The notes: generated by a model from the letters alone, not told the origin. 64,000 nucleotides of DNA from Sphaerulina vaccinii (GCA_022570795.1 JAKUDP010000014.1:1178001-1242000), one strand, 5' to 3'. Counted from the stretch's first letter, positions 17,869-29,769 are shown. Made by a program: numbers and translations.

Positions 17869-19614
17869 TCAAGAATTCAGAACCTTAGTTTTCATCCATT
17901 CACTTGTCCCAACTCCCAGGTTGAGGCCATTCTTCGCCCACCATCTGCGAACCTGGATGCCACGCTCGCCTTCGTACCCATCTTCCAGGGCCTCTTCCAC
18001 ATCACATGTCTTGTACTCGACTTTGAGCCCAGACTGCTTCCACCACTCCAGCACAGCAACGTTGCCACTTTTGGTCGCGCCAACGAGAACTTGGTTATCG
18101 AAGATCATCTTCGAGCCCTTGAGCTCATGCCATATCTGCAGGATATCCACATGTCCATGGGTGCTAGCCAGCTTGGCAACAGTGTCCTCGTGAGGAAATG
18201 CAATACCTGATTGCAGCCACCAACGAACGGACTCTGTATGACCATTCTGTGTCGCGTAGCAGATGCTCTTGCCAGGTTTTAGGCGTACCTTCGACGAGTC
18301 CACACTAACGCTTGAGTCGTCGACAGAGGTTGATTGTGCTTTCCACCACTCGAGTACTGGTATATGGCCTTGGCTGCTGGCCTGTTCCAGTGCTGCTTCG
18401 GTGAACTTCAGCGGCAGGCCAGAGTGCTGCCACCATTCCAATATATTCACGAACCCTGCTCGTGATGCGCCGTCTAGCGCTTCGCAGTTGTATTCCTTGT
18501 TCAGGAACGAAGGAGACGTCCTCCAATATTCGAGGATTTCAGTTCTACCGAAGACAGAGGAAGCCTTATCGGGAAGAAATGTTTGTCCAAAGGTTGCCCA
18601 GAACAGATCTTTGTGGTTGGCTTCTAGATGAGCCAGCAGATCAGTCATCGCGAAGCGCATAATAAGCTTGATGCACAACTTCGACAGCCAGCGCGGTACG
18701 CTGTGGGTCGCTATGAAATGTTTCACATCCGCGAGGTTCCCACGCAACAGTGTGAGTTCGAGAGTCTCCATGTAGTTACGTGGACCTTGTGGACTGGTAT
18801 GGGACGTCCAGTCCGGTGTAGGTTTCAGGTTTGTGTAGATATGTAACTTCTGGGCCAGTTCCCAGTCGCCTGTGTAGTCAATGATTATGGTCCATAACTC
18901 AGGTGGAAGTATGCCCGTCTTCTTCGATGGTATTGGAAAAGAGGTAGGGCGGTCGGGCGACACATCCAGCCCTGCTCCAATATTGATCAAGTCCACTTGG
19001 TTGCGAACCGCATCTACCAGTTCGTCTGCCGCTTCCCAAGACACCAACTTCTTCTGCTCGTTGACGAATTTCCACAGCATGGGTTGTAGGACCTGAACCC
19101 AGTTCCACTTCCTGCGTATCTTTGTGAGCTGTTTCTTGGTCATTGGATTCTCCCACATGCGCGAAGACATGCCAGGTAGCAGCAGGATCTTCTTCGAAAC
19201 GTCCCAACTACGAACGAGCTCCAGGACGAGGTTATCTGTATGCCCGTGCAACATCTTTGCAAGGTTATTGGCGTCTATAGGAGCCAGAACTAGCAAATCG
19301 GCCCATTCGCATAGTTCTGCTGCCTCCTGCTCAATGAAGGTAGCATTTGGTTTTGCAGCATTGCGCGTGGAATTGGCCATGGTCAGACATGATGTCGACG
19401 CGTTCAGAAAGTCCTCGTCGCAATAGGCAGGGTCGAGAATCGCTTTGATCGAAACATCGGGCAGGCTGACGAGGAGCGGTAGCAGGTCCTTGATGATCCT
19501 GCTGTCGTTACATCCTATCGAGGCGAACACCACATTCAGAGTGCGGCTATCGTGGAGAGCAGGAATGTCGAGTCGGAGTGCGTCGTCGTTGTCGGCATCG
19601 TGGTCGTCTGCCAT
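17869..19614 (-). CDS. Flavoprotein-fold / F-box-like / ankyrin-like repeat fusion of unknown function
   Basis: 581 aa, one exon, starting at the ATG 19614. Residues about 25-210 look like the Hal3/phosphopantothenoylcysteine-decarboxylase flavoprotein fold: WADLLVLAPIDANNLAK, a glycine-bearing turn, TDNLVLELVRSWD and PGMSSRMWENPMTKKQL. Residues about 235-260 (ILPPELWTIIIDYTGDWELA) resemble an F-box. Residues about 355-565 hold at least five units of about 33 residues ending in (I/V)LEWW-x3-SGL or RWW, an ankyrin-like pattern with GH turns (SSQGHIPVLEWWKAQ, TQNGHTESVRWWLQSG). In the flavoprotein part the motif usually written PxMNxxMW reads PGMSSRMW, and the catalytic His seen in plant Hal3-type enzymes appears replaced by Ala. 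It is probably not a working decarboxylase. FMN binding is possible but unproven. Confidence 0.75.
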   Translation of the reverse strand: MADDHDADNDDALRLDIPALHDSRTLNVVFASIGCNDSRIIKDLLPLLVSLPDVSIKAILDPAYCDEDFLNASTSCLTMANSTRNAAKPNATFIEQEAAELCEWADLLVLAPIDANNLAKMLHGHTDNLVLELVRSWDVSKKILLLPGMSSRMWENPMTKKQLTKIRRKWNWVQVLQPMLWKFVNEQKKLVSWEAADELVDAVRNQVDLINIGAGLDVSPDRPTSFPIPSKKTGILPPELWTIIIDYTGDWELAQKLHIYTNLKPTPDWTSHTSPQGPRNYMETLELTLLRGNLADVKHFIATHSVPRWLSKLCIKLIMRFAMTDLLAHLEANHKDLFWATFGQTFLPDKASSVFGRTEILEYWRTSPSFLNKEYNCEALDGASRAGFVNILEWWQHSGLPLKFTEAALEQASSQGHIPVLEWWKAQSTSVDDSSVSVDSSKVRLKPGKSICYATQNGHTESVRWWLQSGIAFPHEDTVAKLASTHGHVDILQIWHELKGSKMIFDNQVLVGATKSGNVAVLEWWKQSGLKVEYKTCDVEEALEDGYEGERGIQVRRWWAKNGLNLGVGTSEWMKTKVLNS

Positions 19615-20981
19615 GCCGTGAGTGCAGTGTGTGCTGAAGAGAAAGTCGATGCTGGTTGTTGTAGGAGGAGGAGTCTGTCAGCACTTTGTACCAATAGGAC
19701 GAGAGCGAAAGGTGGCGATAGAGCCACTGTTTTATGCACGTGGAAGAAGCCAACAGAACGCCGAGTAGCACTCCAAGAACATCAAGGCATGATCCTTGTA
19801 TGACCACGCTGGCTACAGCACATGCAAACTTGTGACGATGTGTCTTCTGACGAGTTCATATTTCAGCAGTCGTGCTAGTCTACCGACAACCACAGCCTCG
19901 CAAACCATCACCGGCTTAGGGACCGTGCCGCTGTACGGAAGCATAAGGTGACAAGAAGAATAGGACAATATTGTATTAATGCGGTATGCAGATGTTCAGT
20001 AGGCATCATAGCAATCATGCTACTGCTCCCGGTAATAAGCCATCGTGGCGATATCTCGACGCGCCTGCTGTAAAAGTACTCGCAGCTGAGTCGGTGAGAC
20101 ATGGTCGATGGCATATCGATGCAATGCATCATCATTATTTTATGTACGTTTGTATTGTGGATCGCGGGGAGTTGCAGCCACAATTGTGAGATCGAGATGA
20201 GGCTCGTTTTCTGCATTCATCCCTCGATCCATGTCGGGCTAGCTGCTTTTGCCATCGCTCGGCGATACGTATTGCATTATTGTATGCTCTGTATTGTAGC
20301 TGCTGTTCATTGTCTTCCAGTTGCGAGTCGAGGCAGGCAAGAGTACCTGTAGAATGGTGGAAACGTGCTGACAGATCCTCCTCCTCCACCGCTGCCCTTT
20401 GCCATTGCTTCGAGCATCCAGGCCGGCCCTATTCTCTACGGCAGCACAGACTCTGGACTCTCGTCGCTTGAGCCGGAGTTGCATGCACTAGCCAGGTTTC
20501 CACCCTAGTCCATACCGACCGCGCGGGACTCTCTCTTGTGCAAAGGTCTTTGTGCTCGACTATCATCAGCACATCATTATTGAGACGCTGCACCAGTGGC
20601 AACACCATCTCTGGACACCTCCATCGACCTCGCGTCCACGTGCCTGCCACGATATACCACGACATACCATACCACGACCCTACGGAGAATCCAGCTAGCC
20701 CGCACGCCGACTACACCCCGATCTCCTACGTGCCACCGCATTGAATATTGAATCCGCCTCAGTCTGTCACAGCCACAACGACATCGAGACAGCACATACA
20801 GCACATACGGAGAGCCCATTCGAAAGCTGTCGCGCTCTCGAGTCTCATGTCAAGGCACCACTTGGAAAGCTGGTGGCGATCCGGCTTCGGCCACGACTTT
20901 TAGGTCGTTTTGTAGCCCGTTGAACACATTAGCGAACGAGCTGTGCTGAGGAGCACTTCGTTGGTATTGGTGGCCGGCAAT
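19615..20981. promoter_or_regulatory. Long divergent intergenic region, flavoprotein fusion / phytochrome
   Basis: 1,367 bp between two start codons, much longer than most promoters in this window. It contains a CACGTG palindrome at 20637-20642, AT-rich sequence around 20120-20290 and repeated short tracts such as ATACCACGACATACC near 20650-20680. No ORF in it has a convincing start. The last 200 bp are the likely phytochrome leader. Confidence 0.45.
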
Positions 20982-23900
20982 ATGGCCTCGGAGCAGGGGC
21001 AGCAGGAGGAGGGATTGCAGCGGCAAGCCAACGAGGAGTCCACGAGCCCGACTACTGCCACTTCTACAGAGACCGGCACGAACGACACAACACGCGCGAA
21101 CAGGCCCTCCAATCTTCCCATCGAAGACCTGCGACAGCACCCCGTGCATAGCAACAATGATGACCCACGGACTCCCATACATGGCGCCGAAGCGCCGCTT
21201 AGTCCTGCAGCTGCTGATCGTGTGTTTCCTATCCGCTCTGTGGTGTCTGTTGATCCTACGCCGACACCTTTCTCCAAGAGCGATAGGCCGGACGGCTACT
21301 TTCAGACATCCGCGTCACGAATGTCAACTGCTGAAGCGTCTCATGCTGCGTCAGCCGCGCGCGGTAGGCACGCGAGTAACGATCGCACCACATCAAGAAG
21401 AGACAGCGAAGGCGCAGGCACATCTAGTCGACAGGGTTCGACATCCACTAACAGCACCGCACAGCTTAGTAGTCCTGCACAGAGGACGCAGAATCCGCAG
21501 ATTTTTAATGATATCATCACGGAAACAGACAGCGTGGGAAGCAGTGCGAAAGACACTAAGAATGATTACCTAGGTGAAAGCATGTCCGGAGCTAGGGCCT
21601 CCTCTTTCATGAGCGCCAATGGTAGCGTTGATGAAAGCAATCCTCTTGTAACAGCACGCTTTAAGCATGTTGTAACAGACGGTGGTCACGCCATCATCAC
21701 TGGACGAGACGGGGAAACGCTGCAGCGATGCGAGGACGAGCCTATACACATCCCTGGCGCGGTACAGGGCTTTGGTCTTTTGATCGCGCTTGAGGAGGAG
21801 CAGGAGGGCAAACTCGTTGTTCGCATCGTGAGCGAGAACTGCAAACGCCTCATCGGCTTCACGCCACAACAACTGTTCTCTCTGGATAGCTTCACGGACA
21901 TCCTGTCAGAAGAGCAGGCCGACAATTTACTTGACCATGTGGACTTCATTCGAGATGAGGATGCGGATGTGGTCACCAACGGCCCAGAAGTCTTCACCAT
22001 GTCTATTCGCAACCCGTCGCGAAAGAGTCAGAAGTTTTGGTGCGCCATGCATATCAATGAGCGCAATCCAAATCTGGTTATTTGCGAATTCGAACTCGAA
22101 GATGATCCCATCAACCCTCTGGTACCTCCCAACGATATGACCCCCGAACCGCCCGAGGATACACTTGACAGTCGACCGACACAGGAAGAGTACCTCGAGA
22201 GTACGCAAAACAGTAGCAAACCTCTGCGTGTCCTTCGAAGTGCCCGGAAAAGAAAAGGAGAAGCCGCTGCTATGGAAGTGTTCAACATCATGAGTCAGGT
22301 CCAAGAGCAACTTGCGGCTGCACCCAATCTTGAGAAGTTCTTAAGAATATTGGTGGGCGTGGTGAAGGAGCTGACTGGATTTCATCGCGTAATGGTATAC
22401 CAATTCGACCAACACTGGAATGGCAGAGTAGTGACCGAGCTCGTGGATCCCCGCGCCACGAAAGACTTGTACAAGGGGCTGAACTTCCCAGCATCCGACA
22501 TACCTAAGCAAGCCCGCGACCTGTACAAGGTCAATAAAGTACGCATGCTGTACGATCGCGATCAGGAGACTGCGCGACTCGTCTGTCGAACCATGGAAGA
22601 CCTCGAAACACCACTTGACCTTACATACTCCTACCTACGCGCCATGTCTCCGATTCATATCAAATATTTGGGGAATATGGCCGTGCGGTCGTCTATGTCT
22701 ATCTCGATCAACGCATTTGAGGAGCTGTGGGGCCTGATTGCTTGTCACTCGTACGGATCCAAGGGCATGCGTGTTTCATTTCCAATTCGTAAGATGTGTC
22801 GACTCGTTGGAGACTCTGCGTCGCGCAACATAGAGCGTTTGTCGTATGCGTCGCGACTCCAGGCCCGAAAGTTGATCAACACCGTGCCCACGCAGAGCAA
22901 TCCATCTGGCTACATCATCGCTTCGTCAGAAGATTTGCTCAAGCTCTTTGACGCCGATTTCGGGCTACTCTCGATCCGTGATGAGACAAAGATTCTAGGC
23001 CACCTTGAAAATGGTTCACAAGAGCCTTTAGCAATGCTTGAATACCTACGGATGCGCTGTGTCACGAACGTCATGACCTCGCAAGATATCAAAGAGGATT
23101 TTCCAGATCTTCGCTATCCTCCTGGTTTCAAAGAGATTGCTGGTCTGCTCCTTGTACCACTATCAGTGGGTGGCCAGGATTTCATCGTGTTCTTCCGGAA
23201 GGGTCAGCTTAAAGAGGTCAAATGGGCCGGCAATCCATATGAAAAGTACATCAAGGAGGGCACAGAAGGCTACCTCGAACCTCGGAAGAGTTTCCGAACC
23301 TGGAGTGAGACGGTCGTTGGTAAATGTCGCGAATGGACAGAAGAGGAGATTGAGACGGCTGCCGTGCTCTGTCTAGTATATGGAAAGTTCATCGAAGTCT
23401 GGAGGCAGAAGGAGGCGGCATTGCAGAACAGCCAACTCACACGACTCTTGCTAGCAAACTCAGCCCACGAGGTCCGAACACCATTAAACGCCATCATCAA
23501 CTACTTGGAGATCGCGTTGGAAGGCACTCTTGATCAGGAAACAAGAGACAATCTTGCCAAATCTCACTCGGCTTCCAAGTCATTGATTTATGTAATCAAC
23601 GATCTCCTGGACCTGACCAAAACAGAAGAAGGTGGTGAGCTTGTAAAGGACGAGGTATTTGACCTGAGTGGCACACTCTACGAAGCCACGGACATGTTCA
23701 AGGGTGACGCACGGCGCAAGAACATTTCTTATCAAGTGACAGACCACCCAGACCTTCCGCGACAGGTCATTGGTGATCAGCGCAAGATCCGTCAAGCTAT
23801 CAGCAACGTTACCGCCAATGCAATACAGAACACAAAGGAAGGCAGCGTCTGGGTGGACATGTACGTCGCCTCACGAACGGATAACCATGTCGAAGTTGAG

Positions 23901-25637
23901 ATCAGCTTTGTCGATACTGGTATTGGCATGAACGCTAAGAAGCTCGACGCGCTGTTTCGTGAACTAGAACAAGTGCAGAGCGAGTCGAACGACATGCTCT
24001 CCGAACCAGTCATCACCGAAAAGGCCCTACCAGAGCCGGCGAAACCTGCTGAGGGCAGAACATTAGGCTTGGGTCTGGCTGTTGTGGCGCGCATCATCCG
24101 CAACATGAATGGTCAACTCCGTCTGAAGTCCGAAGAGGGGAAAGGCTCCCGCTTTGTCATAGTATTTCCATTTGAGATTCCGGAAGGCGAGAACAAACAG
24201 CAAGCTCTGGAAGCTGGAGGCTCGCAAGGATCTGTGACGCCACATGCTGAGCACTCTGCCGAACCAGCCGCACCTGCCACGGAAGGCATGCTCACTCTCG
24301 TTGAACGGAGCAGTAACGCGCCCAACGTCACTGGAGGCACCCGCAGCCCTCCTGGAATGCTGCGTAAGGATAGCGCCGACAGCGTTGGAAGCAAGAACAG
24401 TCTGGGAAGTCTTGGCAGCTACAGATCCGGTCGTAGCAATATGAGCAAGGGCTCGAACCGAAGTGGTAAGAGTGAGGCCGACAGATTGATAGAAGCCATA
24501 CAGGAACCACACAGAGTGGAAGGGTGGCATGAAAACAGCGTGCAGCGCACAAACAGTCGCGGAAGCGGCGCTTCAGTCAGACCAAGTCTGGACAAGCGTC
24601 ATATGAGCTCCCGGACTGAACAGGCCGTCTCTTCGCCAAAGGGCCGTCCTGGAAGTGGCGAAATTGTCCCTGCGCCTGAACGCGAGCTAAGATTTGGGCA
24701 GCCTGGTCGAAGCGATGTCGTGGACTCTGGAGTCCCCATCCGCGCAGTAAGGATGCCAGACGAGTTCTCTTCATCGCCCACCTCGGAATCACCCGCGCGC
24801 CCTCAACCACCCTTGCGCGATCTCGAGACTACACCAACACAGTCCTCAGCGCTGGACACAATGCATATGAAAGTGCTCGTGGCAGAGGACGACCCGGTGA
24901 ACAGCCGCATCATCAAGAAAAGACTGGAAAGACTGGGCCACGAAGTGTTCTTGACTGTCAACGGAGAAGAATGCGCCAGTAGCTATTGCGATCGTCCAGG
25001 CTTCTTCGATATCATCCTCATGGATATGCAGGTGAGTCTAGATTTGTTCTCTCAGCCCAGTACCTCACGACAATGCTAATATTCTGATTAGATGCCTATA
25101 CTTGATGGCCTTACTTCCACTAAAACGATTCGCTCCTTCGAGAAGTCTCATCCATCGCAGGTGCTTTCTACGCGCGCAGCTATGAATGGCCGTGTACCAA
25201 TCATTGCCGTCTCTGCGTCGTTGATCGAGAAGCAGAAGTCACACTACATGGATAGTGGCTTTGATGGCTGGATCCTCAAACCGATCGCTTTCGGGCGTTT
25301 GTCGGAGATCATGGAGGGCATCGTGGATCGTCAAGTACGACGAGAGAATCTTTACCAGCCAGGATCCTGGGAGCGAGGAGGTTGGTTCAGCGACGTGCAA
25401 AAGGATCTGTTTGCAGCCAACACCAAGCCAAGCGAGAAGCCACCGCAGACCACACCTTCGGATGGCGTCAAGATTGCTGCCGCGATTGACGACCCTCAGG
25501 TGAAGGAGGAAAGCAACAGCGAGCAGACACATGAACAAACCAGACTTGCTGAGGAGCAAGACGCTAGTAAAGGAGAGCCAGACACAACAGCCGAGCAAGC
25601 CGGCAACGATGCGACGACAACGTCAGTCCAGGACTGA
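20982..25637 (+). CDS. Fungal phytochrome: hybrid sensor histidine kinase (FphA/Phy type)
   Basis: Red/far-red light receptor: a bilin-binding photosensor joined to a histidine kinase and a receiver. The first ATG of the frame is 20982. Exons are 20982-25031 and 25092-25637, with a 60 nt intron; the product is 1531 aa. After about 220 disordered residues come PAS (Cys250 in RCEDEPIHIPGAVQGFG is the expected bilin-linkage Cys), GAF (NFPASDIPKQARDLY, Asp506; SPIHIKYL) and PHY domains. The HisKA H-box is SAHEVRTPLN (His829). An HATPase with NVTANAIQNTKEG and a DTGIGM motif follows, then a Ser-rich linker and a C-terminal receiver (VLVAEDDPVNSRIIKKRL). Its phospho-acceptor Asp1348 (ILMDMQ) is two codons before the intron. 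The tail is acidic. All key residues appear intact. Confidence 0.95.
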
Positions 25638-27064
25638 ACACAGAACATTGAGGATATGACCTAGGAAACAGCACAACGCTGTCGATATGCAGATCGAACC
25701 TACATTGAGCGATGACGAAGACACCGTATGACATGAAAGCGGCTTACAGGACTGGATCTGGAAAGTCGTGCCCGGTGAAAGAGAGACATTGACGAAATAC
25801 AAAGTAACATGCGTAGCGCATGCATGCACGAATCTAACAGTCTTGACGTGGCTGCAGCCACGTTTTGTTGTACAACAGGACCGTCATTCCAGGCGTTCAT
25901 CATGGCGGAAAAGACTTGTTTAGAGCGGTCACTGGACGAGTTCTCAAGGATGAAGATTGTTGATACTCTTGCCGACACCTGCAAAGAGCTTGGAGGGGGT
26001 GTCCTGGCTTTTGTAGGCACTTACATTGTTTCATCTTTAGCATTTAGATGAGATCCTAGACGAACCTGGCAGAGACCTAATCCGACGGAATTCCTTCCAC
26101 GTCTCCAAGTTCAATAAGCAGATCGTAGGATGACTGGGTAGTAATGCGCACTTCCGGTCGTGCAGCGCCATGTTTCAACTGGGCATAGATCCAGTCGATC
26201 AGGACGGACACTACATATTCCTCACTGCATACAGCAGACCAGGCTTTCCGATGCTGCTGGCTCCTATCATCTCCAATCGAAATCAGAGTTCATTCTGACA
26301 TGGGTAGCTCCACACTGACCAGGGTATAAGCTTTTGACGAACATTTCACACTTTCGAACGACAACTTCACGCCTAGCTATGGCGAGCTTCTACAAAATCA
26401 TCGTCAACGTCGTCAAGCATTCGTGCCATTCCAGTCTTCACGGCTCCGTACGTCCCTCGAAGATGGTTTCACAAGCTCCGACTCTTCCGCAGTGGAAGCT
26501 GCTTCACGCGGCAGACGGAGGAGGACGCAGAACTGAAGAAACCGCTGGGACTTCACAAGTGGATTTCATAGCTTGGCGTGAAGATTTGTTCAAAGGTCGT
26601 GAATAGAAGAAGCTGAGGAGCAAGTCGAGTTGAGCAGGGTGATAGCTTTCACGCTGATCTTGTGGACATGGACGTTCTGCTGCGAACTACGAATAGGTTA
26701 TAAGTCTGCATGTCTGCTCATTCCTCCCAGCTTCACTTTGCTTCGTTCCTGCACGTTTCTTCGACGTCCTTGAATCCATCCTCAATTCTATGAGTTTGTC
26801 CTTTCACATTGGCCACTGCTCACACTCACTAGTCAAGTCTTTCTTGGAACTGGATAGTTGTGTGCGGCGGCAGCTGTGCTTGTAAGTGCCTTCGCCCTCG
26901 CGAAGTTTCACATAGAATTCACTCGAAACCTCACCGGCTGCATCTCCGCCTGTCATGCTGACTCACTGACGTCGCCGTCGCTTAGCCAAACCTCACTTGG
27001 ACTTCCTGTCTTCACAAACACCTCGGACTCCTCCTCTCCTTCACCATCCGCCTCGACATCAACA
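25638..27064. other. Intergenic, phytochrome 3' region and dynamin promoter
   Basis: 1,427 bp with no confirmed gene. TATA-like sequences occur at 26325-26330 and 26699-26704. A possible short ORF is listed separately at 26379-26606. The open frame 5' of 27065 has no ATG and is probably leader. Confidence 0.4.
26379..26606 (+). CDS. Possible small protein of unknown function (75 aa)
   Basis: I do not recognise this. The frame starts at an ATG 54 bp after a TATAAG sequence (26325-26330), begins MASFYKIIVNVVKHSC and ends with a charged segment (DFIAWREDLFKGRE). It has no domain, signal peptide or membrane helix that I can see. It lies alone between the phytochrome and dynamin genes and could equally be a chance frame or part of a long leader. 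Confidence 0.2.
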   Translation: MASFYKIIVNVVKHSCHSSLHGSVRPSKMVSQAPTLPQWKLLHAADGGGRRTEETAGTSQVDFIAWREDLFKGRE

Positions 27065-29769
27065 ATGGCTCGCACATTGGCCAGCATGAAACAAGAACCG
27101 GGCGTCTCGACACGCCGCAGAACAATGCCAGTGCGGGCGAACACACCCATTAGCATCGAGTCTGAAGTGAGAGCCGACACCGCGGCTTCCTCATCTACAG
27201 ACACGTTCCCAGGAACAGCCTCCTCGTCCTCGTCCACCGGTGCCACCTTTGCTGGAACGGACAGCGAGATGACCGATGTGACCAACACAGATGCCACCAC
27301 GGCAGATAATGTGGATGGAACGACACCCGATCCGCTGGTGCGCTTTGGTAGCAAGGGCCGCGAGCTCATTCAGAAGATGCAAGAATTGCAGTTACTGGGT
27401 ATTGATACCACGCTACCTTCGCTGCCCAAGGTGGTGTGCATCGGAGATCAATCTGCCGGGAAGTCGAGCATCGTAAGTCTCTTGAGCCTTATATTTTGAA
27501 CGAGGGGCTTTCACTCTAACACGAATCCGCACAGATCGAGGCAATGAGCGACATTACGCTGCCACGCAGCGAGGGAACCTGTACCAGATGCCCCTTCCGT
27601 ATCACAACTCACTCGACCGACGAAGGTGACTCCCAATGGCGATGCACGATTAGTCTTCAGTACACTTATTCCTACTCACCCGGCCAGACGGCTGATGATA
27701 CTGGTCTGGACAGCTGGAAGAAATATGGCGATGTTCAAGTGTGCGACTTCGCTACAATCACGAGCAAGTCCGAACTGGAGATCAATCTGCGTCGCGCTCA
27801 AGTAGCCATTCTTAATCCTGGCAAGAACTGGCGACACTGCGTCAATCTCGACATCTCTGAGATAGAGACGTCCACTTTCCAGGTCGACTTCAGCCCAAAT
27901 GTTATCTGCCTGGATGTAACTGCGCCGAACTTGCTAGAGATGTCGTTCTACGATCTTCCGGGTGCTATCAATGTCATGCATGACGAGTCCCAGGACTATC
28001 TTTCAGATTTTGTCGAGGTACGGACATCTGCTGCATCCCCTTTTGCTTGTACTGATTTGTACTAGAAACTTCTGAAGCAATACATTGACGATGACCAAGC
28101 TCTTATTGTCATTGCGTGTCCGGCCAACCAAGACTTTCACAACGGTATCGCATTCAAGTATCTTCGCCGGTGCAAGGCCGCTGGTCGTGCCATAGGTGTG
28201 CTTACCAAGCCGGACCTTGTAGATCTGACTCCAGATCGCTTGTTCGCCTTCGAGAAGATGTTCAACGGCAAAGACTTCTGGGTAGAAGGTGGCTGGTTCA
28301 TGACGAAGCAATTGTCTCAAACACAGCTGAACGGTCCCAATCGTCCAAGCTACGATAAAGCTCGTGCAGAAGAAGCAACGTTCTTCTCACAACAACCATG
28401 GAGCTCACGTCTTGTCAAGTACCAAGACCGCTTTGGTATCAGCAATCTGCAGCAGGCGATCTCCCGGAAGCATATCCAGCACATACTCGCAAGCTTGCCA
28501 GATATCGTCCATCGTGTCCAGGAGAGACTTGCGGAGGTCCAGCAGCAGCTTGAGGACTACCCTAGCAAGGCTATCAACCCGGGACTCGAGATCATTTACG
28601 ACATTGACAAGGTAGTCAAAGCCATCATCTCTCAATGCAGCTCCGATAGCAAGGACAGTCCGTTTCGTGGAAGCCAGAGGATCAACCTGAGACAGCTCAA
28701 GAAGCAACTTGCCCTAGCAGCCCCGAAAGTCGAGCTCTCAACTCCGGGTTACGTCAAGCCAGCTATCGCCATTCCAGACTCTGACGAGGAGATGGATGAT
28801 ACACCGTCAAAGCGCTCCCGAGGCGAAAACGGACGCGCTCATAGCGTCACACCACGCCGACCAACTCCAGCTGCATCTGCTCGTACGCCAGCATCCTGTA
28901 GCTACAAGCGCAAAGCTGCGCAGCCTGCTACTAGCCCAGCTAACAGCGTTTCTGGTACTACATTCCGTCTGGACGAGGTCAAGAAGCGGTTTGATCTTGC
29001 TCCCAGTGCTCGACTACCAGATGATGCCGATCCTCGCATTACTCACGACATGGCAAAGGAGGCACTCGGTGGATTCAGCATGCTTGTGCAGCAGACTCTC
29101 GACAAATTTGAGGGCTCTGTCTCAAGCATGTTGCACGACTGTCTGGCGGCTTCTCTGGCCACTCGTCAAGGGACCCTTCTATACGAAGAGATGGCCAAGA
29201 TCATGCAGACTCTCTTTACTGAGCTGTTCGAAAAGGAGACAAATATCGTGCTTCATAGCATCGGTTGTCTCGTCCACAGACCCATCACGTACTGTAAGGA
29301 ATGGGATGCGAGGCGAGATGAAAACTATCAGAAGTTGCGTCAAGGTCGGACAGAGGCTCGTGTGCTGGAAAGATTCGAGAAGATGGAAGCCGATGGTTTC
29401 AAGGTGCCCGCTAGCGATGAAGAGCGTAAGAAGAAGGCGAATGATCCAGCATGGGTTGCAGGGTGTCGCTCTCCTGCATTCGAGCGCGAGCTGAAGGAGC
29501 TCGCAATGCCTATCACGTTCTACGAGCTTGCCTCAAGCCAGCTCGTCGATACTGTGGCGAGAAATCTGGACTACCTGATCTATCAGGTGGAAGACTGCAT
29601 CAAGACCAGGCTGCTAGAAGGACTTCGCCCGAACGACTTCGAGCGTTCAGCAACTCTTCTTGCCGAGGACCCGAAGCGTGAGGAGATGCGTGCAGCTCTG
29701 GAGAGCGAGAAAAAGAAGCTAGAGCAGGCTCTCCAGAAGTTGGAGCGTCTGTCAAACACGGACAATTGA
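27065..29769 (+). CDS. Dynamin-superfamily large GTPase with a basic disordered insert
   Basis: Membrane-remodelling or scaffold GTPase of the dynamin superfamily, in a filamentous-fungus-specific branch. Exons are 27065-27472, 27535-28017 and 28066-29769 (introns 62 and 48 nt); all junctions are phase 0 and the product is 864 aa. A disordered Ser/Thr-rich N-terminus precedes the G1 P-loop GDQSAGKSSI (residues 127-136, ending exactly at the first junction). G3 is DLPGAI and G4 TKPDL (about residue 343). The stalk follows, broken near residues 540-590 by a Lys/Arg/Pro/Ser-rich insert (PSKRSRGENGR, SYKRKAAQ). The C-terminal helix LESEKKKLEQALQKLERL is probably the GTPase effector region. No PH domain or membrane anchor is seen. 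The partner membrane is unknown. Confidence 0.9.

Noticed and set aside
26858..27064. N-terminal extension of the dynamin-like protein
   Set aside because: The upstream frame is open but has no ATG before 27065; it is most likely 5' leader.
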